A stretch of 64,000 nt of DNA from Archivesica marissinica (Eukaryota; Mollusca; Bivalvia; Venerida; Vesicomyidae), in contig CM026395.1 of NCBI GenBank assembly GCA_014843695.1, forward strand, positions 50,326,557 to 50,390,556, in the 5' to 3' direction. The translations under genes and the position numbers were made by a program. Shown here in pieces: positions 31,701 to 46,700 of this stretch; the first letter of the stretch is position 1, and every line of letters begins with the position of its first letter. The notes below the pieces were generated by a model that worked only from the letters and a program-made list of their open reading frames with translations, was not told where the DNA came from and searched no databases.

Positions 31701-34700
31701 TAATGGCTACAGGAACTAAACGCTAATGTACATGACCATGTAATGGCTACAGGAACTAAGTGCTCCTGTAGTGCTCATGAACATGTAATGGCTACAGGAA
31801 CTAAACGCTAATGTACATGAACATGTAATGGCTGCAGTAACTAAACGCTCATGAACATGTGACGGCTACAGGAACTAAGTGCTCGTGTATATGAACATGT
31901 GACGGCTACAGGAACTAAACACTCGCGTACATGAACATGTAATGGCTGCAGGAACTAAACGCTTGTGTACATGAACATGTAATGGCTGCAGTAACTAAAC
32001 GCTCAGTTACATGAACATGTGATGGCTACAGGAACTAAACGCTCACATTCATGAACATGTAACGGCAACAGGAAATAAACGCTCACATACATGAACATGT
32101 GATCGCTGCAGGAACTAAACACTCGCATACATGAACATGTAATGGCTGCAGGAACTAAACGCTCGTGTACATGAACATGTAATGGCTGCAGGAACTAAAC
32201 GCTCGTGTACATGAACATGTAATGGCTCAGGAACTAAACGTTGTACATGTGTAATGGCTACAGGAACTAACGTGTTGTGTTGGGTTGTTGTGTTGGTGGT
32301 TTGTACATGAACATGTAATGGCTGCAGGAACTAAACGCTTGTACATGAACATGTAATGGCTGCAGGAACTAAACGTTCGTGTACATGAACATGTAATGGC
32401 TACAGGAATAAACGCTCGTGTACATGAACATGTAATGGCTCAGGAACTAAGCACTCGTGTACATGAACATGTAATGGCTGCAGGAACTAAGCGCTCGTGT
32501 ACATGAACATGTAATGGCTGCAGGAACTAAGCGCTCGTGTACATGAACATGTAATGGCTGCAGGAACTAAACGCTCGTGTACATGAACATGTAATGGCTG
32601 CAGGAACTAAGCGCGCGTGTACATGAACATGTGATGGCTACAGGAACTAAACGCTCGTGGTACATGAACATGTAATGGCTACAGGAACTAAACGTGTGTA
32701 CATGACATGTGCTACAGGAACTAAACGTGTAATGAACATTAATGGCTGCAGAACTAAACGCTCGTGTACATGAACATGTAATGGCTCAGGAACTAAGCGC
32801 TCGTACATGAACATGTAATGGCTGCAGGAACTAAGCGCTCGTGTACATGAACATGTATGGCTCAGGAACTAAACGCTCATGTACATGAACATGTAATGGC
32901 TGCAGAACTAACGTCGTGTACATACATTAATGCTACAGGAACTAAACGCTCGTGTACATGAACATGTAATGGCTACAGGAACTAAACGCTCGTGTACATG
33001 AACATGTAATGGCTCAGGAACTAAGCGTTGTTGTGTAATGGCTACAGAACTAAACGCTATGACATGACATGTATGGCTCAGGAACTAAGTGCTCTGTATA
33101 TGAACATGTAATGGCTCAGGAACTAAACGCTATGTACATGAACATGTAATGGCTGCAGTAACTAAACGCTCATGAACATGTGAGGCTAAGGAACTAAGTG
33201 CTCGGTATATGAACATGTGACGGCTACAGGAACTAAACACTCGCGTACATGAACATGTAATGGCTGCAGGAACTAAACGCTTGTGTACATGAACATGTAA
33301 TGGCTGCAGTAACTAAACGCTCAGTTACATGAACATGTGATGGCTACAGGAACTAAACGCTCACATCATGAACATGTAACGGCCAGGAAATAAACGCTCA
33401 CTACATGAACATGTGATCGCTGCAGGAACTAAACACTCGCATACATGAACATGTAATGGCTGCAGGAACTAAACGCTCTACATGAACATGTAATGGCTGC
33501 AGGAACTAAACACTCACGTACATGAACATGTAATGGCTACAGGAACTAAACGCTCATGTACATGAACATGTAATGGCTACAGGAACTAAACGCTCGTGTA
33601 CATGAACATGTAATGGCTGCAGGAACTAAACGCTCACGTACATGAACATGTAATGGCTACAGGAACTAAACTCTCGTGTACATGAACATGTAATGGCTGC
33701 AGGAACTAAACGCTTGTGTACATGAACATGTAATGGCTACAGGAACTAAACGCTCATGTACATGAACATGTAATGGCTACAGGAACTAAACGCTCACGTA
33801 CATGAACATGTAATGGCTGCAGGAACTAAACACTCATGTACATGAACATGTAATGGCTACAGGAACTAAACGCTTGTGTACATGAACATGTACTGGCTAC
33901 AGGAACTAAACGCTCACGTACATGAACATGTAATGGCTACAGGAACTAAACACTCGCGTACATGAACATGTAATGGCTGCAGGAACTAAGCGCTCGTGTA
34001 CATGAACATGTGATGGCTACAGGAACTAAACGCTCGTGTACATGAACATGTAATGGCTACAGGAACTAAACGTGTACATGTAATGGCTACAGGAACTAAA
34101 TGTGTACATGAACATGTAATGGCTGCAGGAACTAAACATGTGTGTACATGAACATGTAATGGCTGCAGTAACTAAACGCTCAGTTACATGAACATGTAAT
34201 GGCTGCATGAACTAAACGCTCGTGTACATGAACATGTAATGGCTGCAGGAACTAAACGCTCGCGTACATGAACATGTAATGGCTGCAGGAACTAAACGCT
34301 CGTGTACATGAACATGTAATGGCTGCAGGAACTAAACACTCACGTACATGAACATGTAATGGCTACAGGAACTAAACGCTCGTGTACATGAACATGTAAT
34401 GGCTGCAGGAACTAAACGCTCGTGTACATGAACATGTAATGGCTGCAGGAACTAAACGCTCACGTACATGAACATGTAATGGCTACAGGAACTAAACTCT
34501 CGTGTACATGAACATGTAATGGCTGCAGGAACTAAACGCTCGTGTACATGAACATGTAATGGCTGCAGGAACTAAACGCTCATGTACATGAACATGTAAT
34601 GGCTGCAGGAACTAAACGCTCATGTACATGAACATGTAATGGCTGCAGGAACTAAACACTCAGTACATGAACATGTAATGGCTAGGAACTAAACGCGTGT

Positions 34701-37700
34701 ACATGAACATGTATGGCTCAGGAACTAAACGCTCAGTACATGAACATGTATGCTCAGGAATAAACGCTCGTGTACATGAACATGTAATGGCTGCAGGAAC
34801 TAAGTGCTCGTGTACATGAACATGTGATCGCTGCAGGAACTAAACGCTCGTGTACATGAACATGTAATGGCTACAGGAACTAAACGTGTACATGTAATGG
34901 CTACAGGAACTAAATGTGTACATGAACATGTAATGGCTGCAGGAACTAAACATGTGTGTACATGAACATGTAATGGCTGCAGTAACTAAACGCTCAGTTA
35001 CATGAACATGTAATGGCTGCATGAACTAAACGCTCGTGTACATGAACATGTAATGGCTGCAGGAACTAAGTGCTCGTGTACATGAACATGTAATGGCTGC
35101 AGGAACTAAACGCTCGTGTACATGAACATGTAATGGCTGCAGTAACTAAACGCTCAGTTACATGAACATGTAATGGCTACAGGAACTAAACGCTTGTGTA
35201 CATGAACATGTAATGGCTGCAGGAACTAAACGCTCGTGTACATGAACATGTAATGGCTACAGGAACTAAACGCTCACGTACATGAACATGTGATCACTGC
35301 AGGAACTAAACACTCGCGTATATGAACATGTAATGGCTGCAGGAACTAAACGCTCACGTACATGAACATGTAATGGCTACAGGAACTAAACGCTCACGTA
35401 CATGAACATGTGATCGCTGCAGGAACTAAACACTCGCGTACATGAACATGTAATGGCTGCAGGAACTAAACGCTCACGTACATGAACATGTGATCGCTGC
35501 AGGAAATAAACGCTCACGTACATGAACATGTGATCGCTGCAGGAAATAAACGCTCACGTACATGAACATGTAATGGCTGCAGGAACTAAACGCTCGTGTA
35601 CATGAACATGTAATGGCTGCAGGAACTAAACGCTCACATACATGAACATGTGATCGCTGCAGGAAATAAACGCTCACGTACATGAACATGTAATGGCTGC
35701 AGGAACTAAACGCTCGTGTACATGAACATGTAATGGCCGCAGGAACTAAACGCTTGCATACATGAACATGTAATGGCTGCAGGAACTAAACGCTCATGTA
35801 CATGAACATGTGATGGCTGCAGGAACTAAGCGCTCATGTACATGAACATGTAATGGCTGCAGGAACTAAACGCTCGTGTACATGAACATGTAATGGCTAC
35901 AGGAACTAAACGCTCATGTACATGAACATGTGATGGCTACAGGAACTAAACACTCGCGTACATGAACATGTAATGGCTACAGGAACTAAACGCTCATGTA
36001 CATGAACATGTAATGGCTGCAGGAACTAAACACTCACGTACATGAACATGTAATGGCTACAGGAACTAAACGCTCGTGTACATGAGCATGTAATGGCTGC
36101 AGGAACTAAGCGCTCGTGTACATGAACATGTAACGGCTACAGGAACTAAACGCTCGTGTACATGAATATGTAATGGCTGCAGGAACTAAGCGCTCATGTA
36201 CATGAACATGTAATGGCTGCAGGAACTAAGCGCTCATGAACATGTAATTGCTGCAGGAACTAAGCGCTCGTGTACATGAACATGTAATGGCTGCAGGAAC
36301 TAAACGCTCGTGTACATGAACATGTGATCGCTACAGGAACTAAACACTCGTGTACATGAACATGTAATGGCTGCAGGAACTAAACGCTTGTGTACATGAA
36401 CATGTGATCGCTACAGGAACTAAACACTCGTGTACATGAACATGTAATGGCTGCAGGAATTAAACGCTTGTGTACATGAACATGTAATGGCTACAGGAAC
36501 TAAACGCTCGTGTACATGAACATGTAATGGCTGCAGGAACTAAACTCTTGTGTACATGAACATGTAATGGCTGCAGGAACTAAACGCTCGTGTACATGAA
36601 CATGTAATGGCTGCAGGGACTAAACACTCACGTACATGAACATGTAATGGCTGCAGGAACTAAACGCTCGTGTACATGAACATGTAATGGCTGCAGGAAC
36701 TAAACACTCGCGTACATGAACATGTAATGGCTGTAGGAACTAAACGCCCGTGTACATGAACATGTAATGGCTGCAGGAACTAAACGCTCATGTACATGAA
36801 CATGTGATCGCTGCAGGAAATAAACGCTCGTGTACATGAACATGTAACGGCTGCAGGAACTAAGTGCTCGTGTACATGAACATGTGATCGCTGCAGGAAC
36901 TAAACACTCGTGTACATGAACATGTAATGGCTGCAGGAACTAAACGCTCATGTACATGAACATGTGATCGCTACAGGAACTAAACACTCGTGTACATGAA
37001 CATGTAATGGCTGCAGGAACTAAACGCTCATGTACATGAACATGTGATCGCTACAGGAACTAAACACTCGTGTACATGAACATGTAATGGCTGCAGGAAC
37101 TAAACGCTTGTGTACATGAACATGTAATGGCTGCAGGAACTAAACGCTCGTGTACATGAACATGTAGTGGCTGCAGGAACTAAACACTCGCGTACATGAA
37201 CATGTAATGGCTGCAGGAACTAAACGCTCGTGTACATGAACATGTAATGGCTGCAGGAACTAAACACTCGCGTACATGAACATGTAATGGCTGTAGGAAC
37301 TAAACGCCCGTGTACATGAACATGTAATGGCTGCAGGAACTAAACGCTCGTGTACATGAACATGTAATGGCTGGAGGAACTAAACACTCGTGTACATGAA
37401 CATGTAATGGCTGCAGGAACTAAACACTCGCGTACATGAACATGTAATGGCTGCAGGAACTAAACGCTCGTGTACATGAACATGTGATCGCTACAGGAAC
37501 TAAACACTCGTGTACATGAACATGTAATGGCTACAGGAACTAAGCGCTCCTGTACATGAACATGTGACGGCTACAGGAACTAAACACTCGCGTACATGAA
37601 CATGTAATGGCTGCAGGAACTAAACGCTCGTGTACATGAACATGTAATGGCTGCAGGAACTAAGCGCTCGTGTACATGAACATGTAATGGCTACAGGAAC

Positions 37701-40700
37701 TAAACGCTCCTGTACATGAACATGTAATGGCTGCAGGAACTAAACGCTCGTGTACATGAACATGTAACGGCTACAGGAACTAAACACTCGTGTACATGAA
37801 CATGTGACGGCTACAGGAACTAAGCGCTCGTGTACATGAACATGTAATGGCTGCAGTAACTAAACGCTCATGTACATGAACATGTGACGGCTGCAGGAAC
37901 TAAACGCTCATGTACATGAACATGTAATGGCTACAGGATCATAGCATTCATGTACATGAACGCAAAATGGCTACAGGAACTAAATGTACATGAACGTGAA
38001 AAGCAACATGAACTTATAGCGGAATTTCGTCACAAATGAAAAACGGCCAAACTCCCGCTGCACACAAGTGTTTCGGATTCCGTCTGGCATGTACTGTACG
38101 CGAGCGCTACGTTGCACGTTCATGTACACGAGCGCTACATTGCACGTTCATGTACATGAGTGCTAGATTCCTGTAACAATTACATGATATTGTTTAGTCA
38201 CGGAAACACATTCAATAATTCTCGTTGCGCCACTGGCCATGACATGATGTGTAAGATAGTTTTTAAAATGTGTTTATGCTAAATGAAAGCACCAGGACTC
38301 AAGTACCAAAAACAACGGACAGACTTCAGAAAGTACTGACTGTTGACATCTACTCAGACGGAGCATAATGGGTAAACATGTCTGCTGTCGGTGGTTGGAC
38401 GTGAGCCTGATGTGTAAACTTCCAGTTCATTGTTGTTCCTTGAACCTACCATGAACTAGGGTTTTTCTAGAGTAGAATGGCAGGGCGTGTTGCCCAGCCC
38501 ATTTAGCCCTGCCCTCTTGCCTTTATAAAAAAATTGTTTAACAATTTTTATTGAAGCCTCAACTGGTACATTCGGGCGGGCAGACATAACTCGTCCACCC
38601 TGTTCACCAAATCTACTTCCTCTTTGATCAATCACCGTAATTTAGCAAACTTTTCTAGGGCTAGTCCTAAAATAATCCCTCCTACACCTCATCACATCTC
38701 AAAATGCACCCTGCCCATTTTCTGACCCACCCTGCCCATTGTCTGACCCACCCTGCCCATTTTCTGACCCAACCTGCCCTTTTTCTGACCCACCCTGCCC
38801 TTTTTTCCACTCTAGAATCATCATATGAACATAGCATTCAATTCACGCGGTACATGTATAACGTGAGAATTTTAGTACATGTACATGAAATCGGGGATCA
38901 CCACGGGAAACGTCTGTCCACAACCATTTAGCGGTCAAATTTTGAAAATCGTGTTTAGGTAAAACACATGTGTCACATATTTCATGTAAACTGATGTAAC
39001 ATAGTCAATCTTGTTATTTGTAGGGGGATGTGCAACGGAGAATACGGGAGATGCTGTCAGAATCGATGCAAGAAGAACATGGCGGTGAATGTCATCCGAT
39101 GGGTGAACAGGAAATGTTTAACCGTTTGAAGCAGCGCGGTGTCGTTGACAATATACTGCACCAGATTCAGTTTGATGGCGGAACAGATGGAAGAAAACCC
39201 GCGACCCACTTCACAGATAAGGAAAATATGTTGAGATCAGTTGGACATAAGCAAAGTAATTATGTCAGTTCTTTATACTGGTAGTTATAAATGTCAGTTC
39301 CTTATACTGGTAGTTATAAATGTCAGTTCCTTATACTGGTAGTTATAAATGTCAGTTCCTTATACTGGTAGTTATAAATGTCAGTTCCTTATACTGGTAG
39401 TTATAAATGTCAGTTCATTATACTAGTAGTTATAAATGTCAGTTCCTTATACTGGTAGTTATAAATGTCAGTTCTTTATACTGGTAGTTATAAATGTCAG
39501 TTCTTTATACTGGTAGTTATAAATGTCAGTTCCTTATACTGGTAGTTATAAATGTCAGTTACTTATACTGGTAGTTATAATGTCAGTTCCATATACTGGT
39601 AGTTATAAATGTCAGTTCCTTATACTGGTAGTTATAAATGTCAGTTCCTTATACTGGTACTTTTAAATGTCAGTTCCTTATACTGGTACTTTTAAATGTC
39701 AGTTCCTTATACTGATACTTATACATGTCAGTTCCTTATACTGGTACTTATAAATGTCAGTTCCTTATACTGGTACTTATAAATGTCAGTTCCTGATAGT
39801 CATCAATGTCAGTTTCGTATAAATAAATGTCAGTTCCTTATACTGGTACTTATAAATGTCAGTTATATATACTGGTACTTATAAATGTCAGTTCCTGATA
39901 GTCATAAATGTCAGTTTCATATAAATAAATGTCAGTTCCTTATACTGGTACTTATAAATGTCAGTTCCTTATACTGGTAGTTATAAATGTCAGTTCCTTA
40001 TACTGGTAGTTATAAATGTCAGTTCCTTATACTGGTAGTTATAAATGTCAGTTCCTTATACTGGTAGTTATAAATGTCAGTTCCTTATACTGGTAGTTAT
40101 AAATGTCAGTTCCTTATACTGGTAGTTATAAATGTCAGTTCCTTATACTGGTAGTTATAAATGTCAGTTCCTTATACTGGTAGTTATAAATGTCAGTTCC
40201 TTATACTGGTAGTTATAAATGTCAGTTCCTTATACTGGTAGTTATAAATGTCAGATCCTTATACTGGTAGTTATAAATGTCAGTTCTTTATACTGGTAGT
40301 TATAAATGTCAGTTCCTTATACTGGTAGTTATAAATGTCAGTTCCTTATACTGGTAGTTATAAATGTCAGTTCCTTATACTGGTAGTTATAAATGTCAGT
40401 TCCTTATACTGGTAGTTATAAATGTCAGTTCATTATACTAGTAGTTATAAATGTCAGTTCCTTATACTGGTAGTTATAAATGTCAGTTCTTTATACTGGT
40501 AGTTATAAATGTCAGTTCTTTATACTGGTAGTTATAAATGTCAGTTCCTTATACTGGTAGTTATAAATGTCAGTTACTTATACTGGTAGTTATAATGTCA
40601 GTTCCATATACTGGTAGTTATAAATGTCAGTTCCTTATACTGGTAGTTATAAATGTCAGTTCCTTATACTGGTACTTTTAAATGTCAGTTCCTTATACTG

Positions 40701-43700
40701 GTACTTTATGTCAGTTCCTTATACTGATACTTATACATGTCAGTTCCTTATACTGGTACTTATAAATGTCAGTTCCTTATACTGGTACTTATAAATGTCA
40801 GTTCCTGATAGTCATCAATGTCAGTTTCGTATAAATAAATGTCAGTTCCTTATACTGGTACTTATAAATGTCAGTTCTATATACTGGTACTTATAAATGT
40901 CAGTTCCTGATAGTCATAAATGTCAGTTTCATATAAATAAATGTCAGTTCCTTATACTGGTACTTATAAATGTCAGTTCCTTATACTGGTAGTTATAAAT
41001 GTCAGTTCCTTATACTGGTAGTTATAAATGTCAGTTCCTTATACTGGTAGTTATAAATGTCAGTTCTTTATACTGGTAGTTATAAATGTCAGTTCCTTAT
41101 ACTGATAGTTATAAATGTCAGTACCTTATAGTCATAAATGTCAGTATTTTATAAATAAATGTCAGTTCTTTATACTGGTAGTTATAAATGTCAGTTCCTT
41201 ATACTGGTAGTTATAAATGTCAGTTCCTTATACTGGTAGTTATAAATGTCAGTTCCTTATACTGGTAGTTATAAATGTCAGTTCCTTATACTGGTAGTTA
41301 TAAATGTCAGTTCCTTATACTGGTAGTTATAAATGTCAGTTCCTTATACTGGTAGTTATAAATGTCAGTTCCTTATACTGGTAGTTATAAATGTCAGTTC
41401 CTTATACTGGTAGTTATAAATGTCAGTTCCTTATACTGGTAGTTATAAATGTCAGTTCCTTATACTGGTAGTTATAAATGTCAGTTCCTTATACTGGTAG
41501 TTATAAATGTCAGTTCCTTATACTGGTAGTTATAAATGTCAGTTCCTTATACTGGTAGTTATAAATGTCAGTTCCTTATACTGGTAGTTATAAATGTCAG
41601 TTCCTTATACTGGTAGTTATAAATGTCAGTTCCTTATACTGGTAGTTATAAATGTCAGTTCCTTATACTGGTAGTTATAAATGTCAGTTCCTTATACTGG
41701 TAGTTATAAATGTCAGTTCCTTATACTGGTAGTTATAAATGTCAGTTCCTTATACTGGTAGTTATAAATGTCAGTTCTTTATACTGGTAGTTATAAATGT
41801 CAGTTCCTTATACTGGTAGTTATAAATGTCAGTTCCTTATAGTATAATGTCAGTTTAATAATGTCATTTCGTGTTATAATGTCGTCTTATGGTATAAATG
41901 TCAGTTTTGTGTTTGTTTGTAGTTCTATATGGTAGTTAAATGTCAGTTCCTTATACTGGTAGTTATAAATGTCAGATCCTTATACTGGTAGTTATAAATG
42001 TCAGTTCTTTATACTGGTAGTTATAAATGTCAGTTCCTTATACTGGTAGTTATAAATGTCAGTTCCTTATACTGGTAGTTATAAATGTCAGTTCCTTATA
42101 CTGGTAGTTATAAATGTCAGTTCCTGATAGTCATAAATGTCAGTATTTTATAAATAAATGTCAGTTCTTTATACTGGTAGTTATAAATGTCAGTTCCTTA
42201 TACTGGTAGTTATAAATGTCAGTTCCTTATACTGGTAGTTATAAATGTCAGTTCCTTATACTGGTAGTTATAAATGTCAGTTCCTTATACTGGTAGTTAT
42301 AAATGTCAGTTCCTTATACTGGTAGTTATAAATGTCAGTTCCTTATACTGGTAGTTATAAATGTCAGTTCCTTATACTGGTAGTTATAAATGTCAGTTCC
42401 TTATACTGGTAGTTATAAATGTCAGTTCCTTATACTGGTAGTTATAAATGTCAGTTCCTTATACTGGTAGTTATAAATGTCAGTTCCTTATCTGGTAGTT
42501 ATAAATGTCAGTTCCTTATACTGGTAGTTATAAATGTCAGTTCCTTATACTGGTACTTTTAAATGTCAGTTCCTTATACTGGTACTTTAAATGTCAGTTC
42601 CTTATACTGATACTTATACATGTCAGTTCCTTATACTGGTACTTATAAATGTCAGTTCCTTATACTGGTACTTATAAATGTCAGTTCCTGATAGTATCAA
42701 TGTCAGTTTCGTATAAAAAATGTCAGTTCCTTATACTGGTAGTTATAAATGTCAGTTCTATATACTGGTACTTATAAATGTCAGTTCCTGATAGTCATAA
42801 ATGTCAGTTTCATATAAATAAATGTCAGTTCCTTATACTGGTACTTATAAATGTCAGTTCCTTATACTGGTAGTTATAAATGTCAGTTCCTTATACTGGT
42901 AGTTATAAATGTCAGTTCCTTATACTGGTAGTTATAAATGTCAGTTCCTTATACTGGTAGTTATAAATGTCAGTTCCTTATACTGGTAGTTATAAATGTC
43001 AGTTCCTTATACTGGTAGTTATAAATGTCAGTTCCTTATACTGGTAGTTATAAATGTCAGTTCTTTATACTGGTAGTTATAAATGTCAGTTCCTTATACT
43101 GGTAGTTATAAATGTCAGTTCCTTATACTGGTAGTTATAAATGTCAGTTCCTTATACTGGTAGTTATAAATGTCAGTTCCTTATACTGGTAGTTATAAAT
43201 GTCAGTTCCTTATACGGGTAGTTATAAATGTCAGATCCTTATTCTGGTAGTTATAAATGTCAGTTCTTTATACTGGTAGTTATAAATGTCAGTTCCTTAT
43301 ACTGGTACTTTTAAATGTCAGTTCCTTATACTGGTACTTTTAAATGTCAGTTCCTTATACTGATACTTATACATGTCAGTTCCTTATACTGGTACTTATA
43401 AATGTCAGTTCCTTATACTGGTACTTATAAATGTCAGTTCCTGATAGTCATCAATGTCAGTTTCGTATAAATAAATGTCAGTTCCTTATACTGGTACTTA
43501 TAAATGTCAGTTCTATATACTGGTACTTATAAATGTCAGTTCCTGATAGTCATAAATGTCAGTTTCATATAAATAAATGTCAGTTCCTTATACTGGTACT
43601 TATAAATGTCAGTTCCTTATACTGGTAGTTATAAATGTCAGTTCCTTATACTGGTAGTTATAAATGTCAGTTCCTTATACTGGTAGTTATAAATGTCAGT

Positions 43701-46700
43701 TCTTTATACTGGTAGTTATAAATGTCAGTTCCTTATACTGATAGTTATAAATGTCAGTACCTTATAGTCATAAATGTCAGTATTTTATAAATAAATGTCA
43801 GTTCTTTATACTGGTAGTTATAAATGTCAGTTCCTTATACTGGTAGTTATAAATGTCAGTTCCTTATACTGGTAGTTATAAATGTCAGTTCCTTATACTG
43901 GTAGTTATAAATGTCAGTTCCTTATACTGGTAGTTATAAATGTCAGTTCCTTATACTGGTAGTTATAAATGTCAGATCCTTATACTGGTAGTTATAAATG
44001 TCAGTTCTTTATACTGGTAGTTATAAATGTCAGTTCCTTATACTGGTAGTTATAAATGTCAGTTCCTTATACTGGTAGTTATAAATGTCAGTTCCTTATA
44101 CTGGTAGTTATAAATGTCAGTTCCTTATACTGGTAGTTATAAATGTCAGTTCCTTATACTGGTAGTTATAAATGTCAGTTCCTTATACTGGTAGTTATAA
44201 ATGTCAGTTCCTTATACTGGTAGTTATAAATGTCAGTTCCTTATACTGGTAGTTATAAATGTCAGTTCCTTATACTGGTAGTTATAAATGTCAGTTCCTT
44301 ATACTGGTAGTTATAAATGTCAGTTCCTTATACTGGTACTTATAAATGTCTGTTCCTGATAGTCATAAATGTCAGTATTTTATAAATAAATGTCAGTTCG
44401 TTATACTGGTAGTTATAAATGTCAGTTCCTTATACTGGTAGTTATAAATGTCAGTTCCTTATACTGGTAGTTATAAATGTCAGTTCCTTATACTGGTAGT
44501 TATAAATGTCAGTTCCTTATACTGGTAGTTATAAATGTCAGTTCTTTATGCTGGTAGTTATAAATGTCAGTTCCTTATACTGGTAGTTATAAATGTCAGT
44601 TCCTTATACTGGTAGTTATAAATGTCAGTTCCTTATACGGGTAGTTATAAATGTCAGTTCCTTATACTGGTAGTTATAAATGTCAGATCCTTATTCTGGT
44701 AGTTATAAATGTCAGTTCTTTATACTGGTAGTTATAAATGTCAGTTCCTTATACTGGTAGTTATAAATGTCAGTTCCTTATACTGGTAGTTATAAATATC
44801 AGTTCCTTATACTGGTACTTATAAATGTCAGTTCCTTATACTGGTACTTATAAATGTCAGTTCCTTATACTGGTACTTATAAATGTCAGTTCCTTATACT
44901 GGTACTTATAAATGTCAGTTCCTTATACTGGTACTTATAAATGTCAGTTCTATATACTGGTAGTTATAAATGTCAGTTCCTTATACTGCTAGTTATAAAT
45001 GTCAGTTCTTTATACTGGTAGTTATAAATGTCAGTTCCTTATACTGGTAGTTATAAATGTCAGTACCTTATAGTCATAAATGTCAGTTTTTTTATAAATA
45101 AATGTCAGTTCTTTATACTGGTGTTATAAATGTCAGCTCCTTATGGTCATAAATGGCAGTTTCGTATAAATAAATGTCAGCTCCTTATACTGGTAGTTAT
45201 AAATGTCAGTTTGTTATACTGGTAGTTATAAAAGTCAGTTCCTTATACTGGTAGTTATAAATGTCAGCTCCTTATACTGGTAGTTATAAATGTCAGTTCC
45301 TTATACTGGTAGTTATAAATGTCAGCTCCTTATGGTCATAAATGTCAGCTCCTTATACTTGTAGTTATAAATGTCAGCTCCTTATGGTCATAAATGTCAG
45401 TTTCATATAGATAAATGTCAGTTCCTTATACTTGTAGTTATAAATGTCAATTCGTTAATCCTTATAGTCATAAAATGTCAGTTTCTTAGTTTAAATGATA
45501 TGTATTTAGCTCTACATACGTTTACACACAATACAATCATAGACAAAAGGATTTCTGGGAAGTAGTGATAGTACAGTGGTAGCGTGTTAGCTTCAGGTGC
45601 GAAAGACTCACCGTTTGCGCCCAGCTGTAGCCGTTACGATTGTGCCCAAAGACATGGAGCTTGTATCCAACGTTGCCTCTTCTCTCTCCCTCGTTGCTAT
45701 GGATTCCATCATGAATGAGGTCTCGAGAGCGATTAAACTAATGTAAACACTTGTTACGCAATCGAGCTCAAATAAATTTGTATAAACTAATTGAATTGTA
45801 TTTATTTTCAGCAAATATAGATCCAAGCCGGCGATACTTGTACCTGTATATTAAAGCCGGCAAGGCATTTCTGGAGCACATTGATGATAACAATGGCACG
45901 CCCGGTCAGGTTGCCTCCTATTTCACATTCCATATCCTGTTCCGTGGGCAGAGGTTCAAGTCTCGACCGGTGGCATGTTCGTGTGAGCCGGATATAGATG
46001 AAGGGTTCCTGTTGGAACTTCATAAAGATAGTATTGGTATGTATTGGCAGGACTGTTCTAGTGATCTGCAAATGTCATTACTAATGTTGTTATAACTTGC
46101 ATTTCTTTGAATTGAACTGTATTGTATTCACATTGTAGGATGTTTTCTAGAACGGAATGACAGGGCGCGCCTCCCTGTCCCTTTTTAACCCCATCAAGCT
46201 AGACCGAAATGTTTGGGAGAAGTGAGAAAGCGTGCAATTGCGTCATCAAATGGTATTATTTAATAAATATCAACATAATAGGGTTAAAATACACAATATT
46301 ACCATTAAGTACAATATTTGAATAGAAGGAGTGCTTTATAATGTCTTACTGGAGAGATTTTTGTTTTTAGGGAGAAGTGGTGCCCCCATGGGGCGAAGTC
46401 AGGGTCCCCAGGGCGACTACTTCACCTATGTTGCCCTCTAGAATGAGCCCTGCATTTCTGTCGCCCTTTTGCCTTTTTTAAAAAACATGAGTGCGGGCAG
46501 ATATACCTTTATTTACTCATTGTTCCAGTTGAGACAGTATGTATTGCATCTTTGATCAAGCATAATTTAGCTGTCAAATCACTGTAACTTTACAAACATT
46601 TCTGGGGTAACTCCCAAATAGCACCTACCCCCTCCAGCACCTAACCCCCCCCCAGCACCTACCCCCTCCAGCACCTACCCCCTCCAGCACCTACCCCCTC

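Noticed and set aside
30350..45480. CRISPR array
   Set aside because: The repeats are contiguous with no unique spacers, there are no cas genes, and the setting is a eukaryotic intron.
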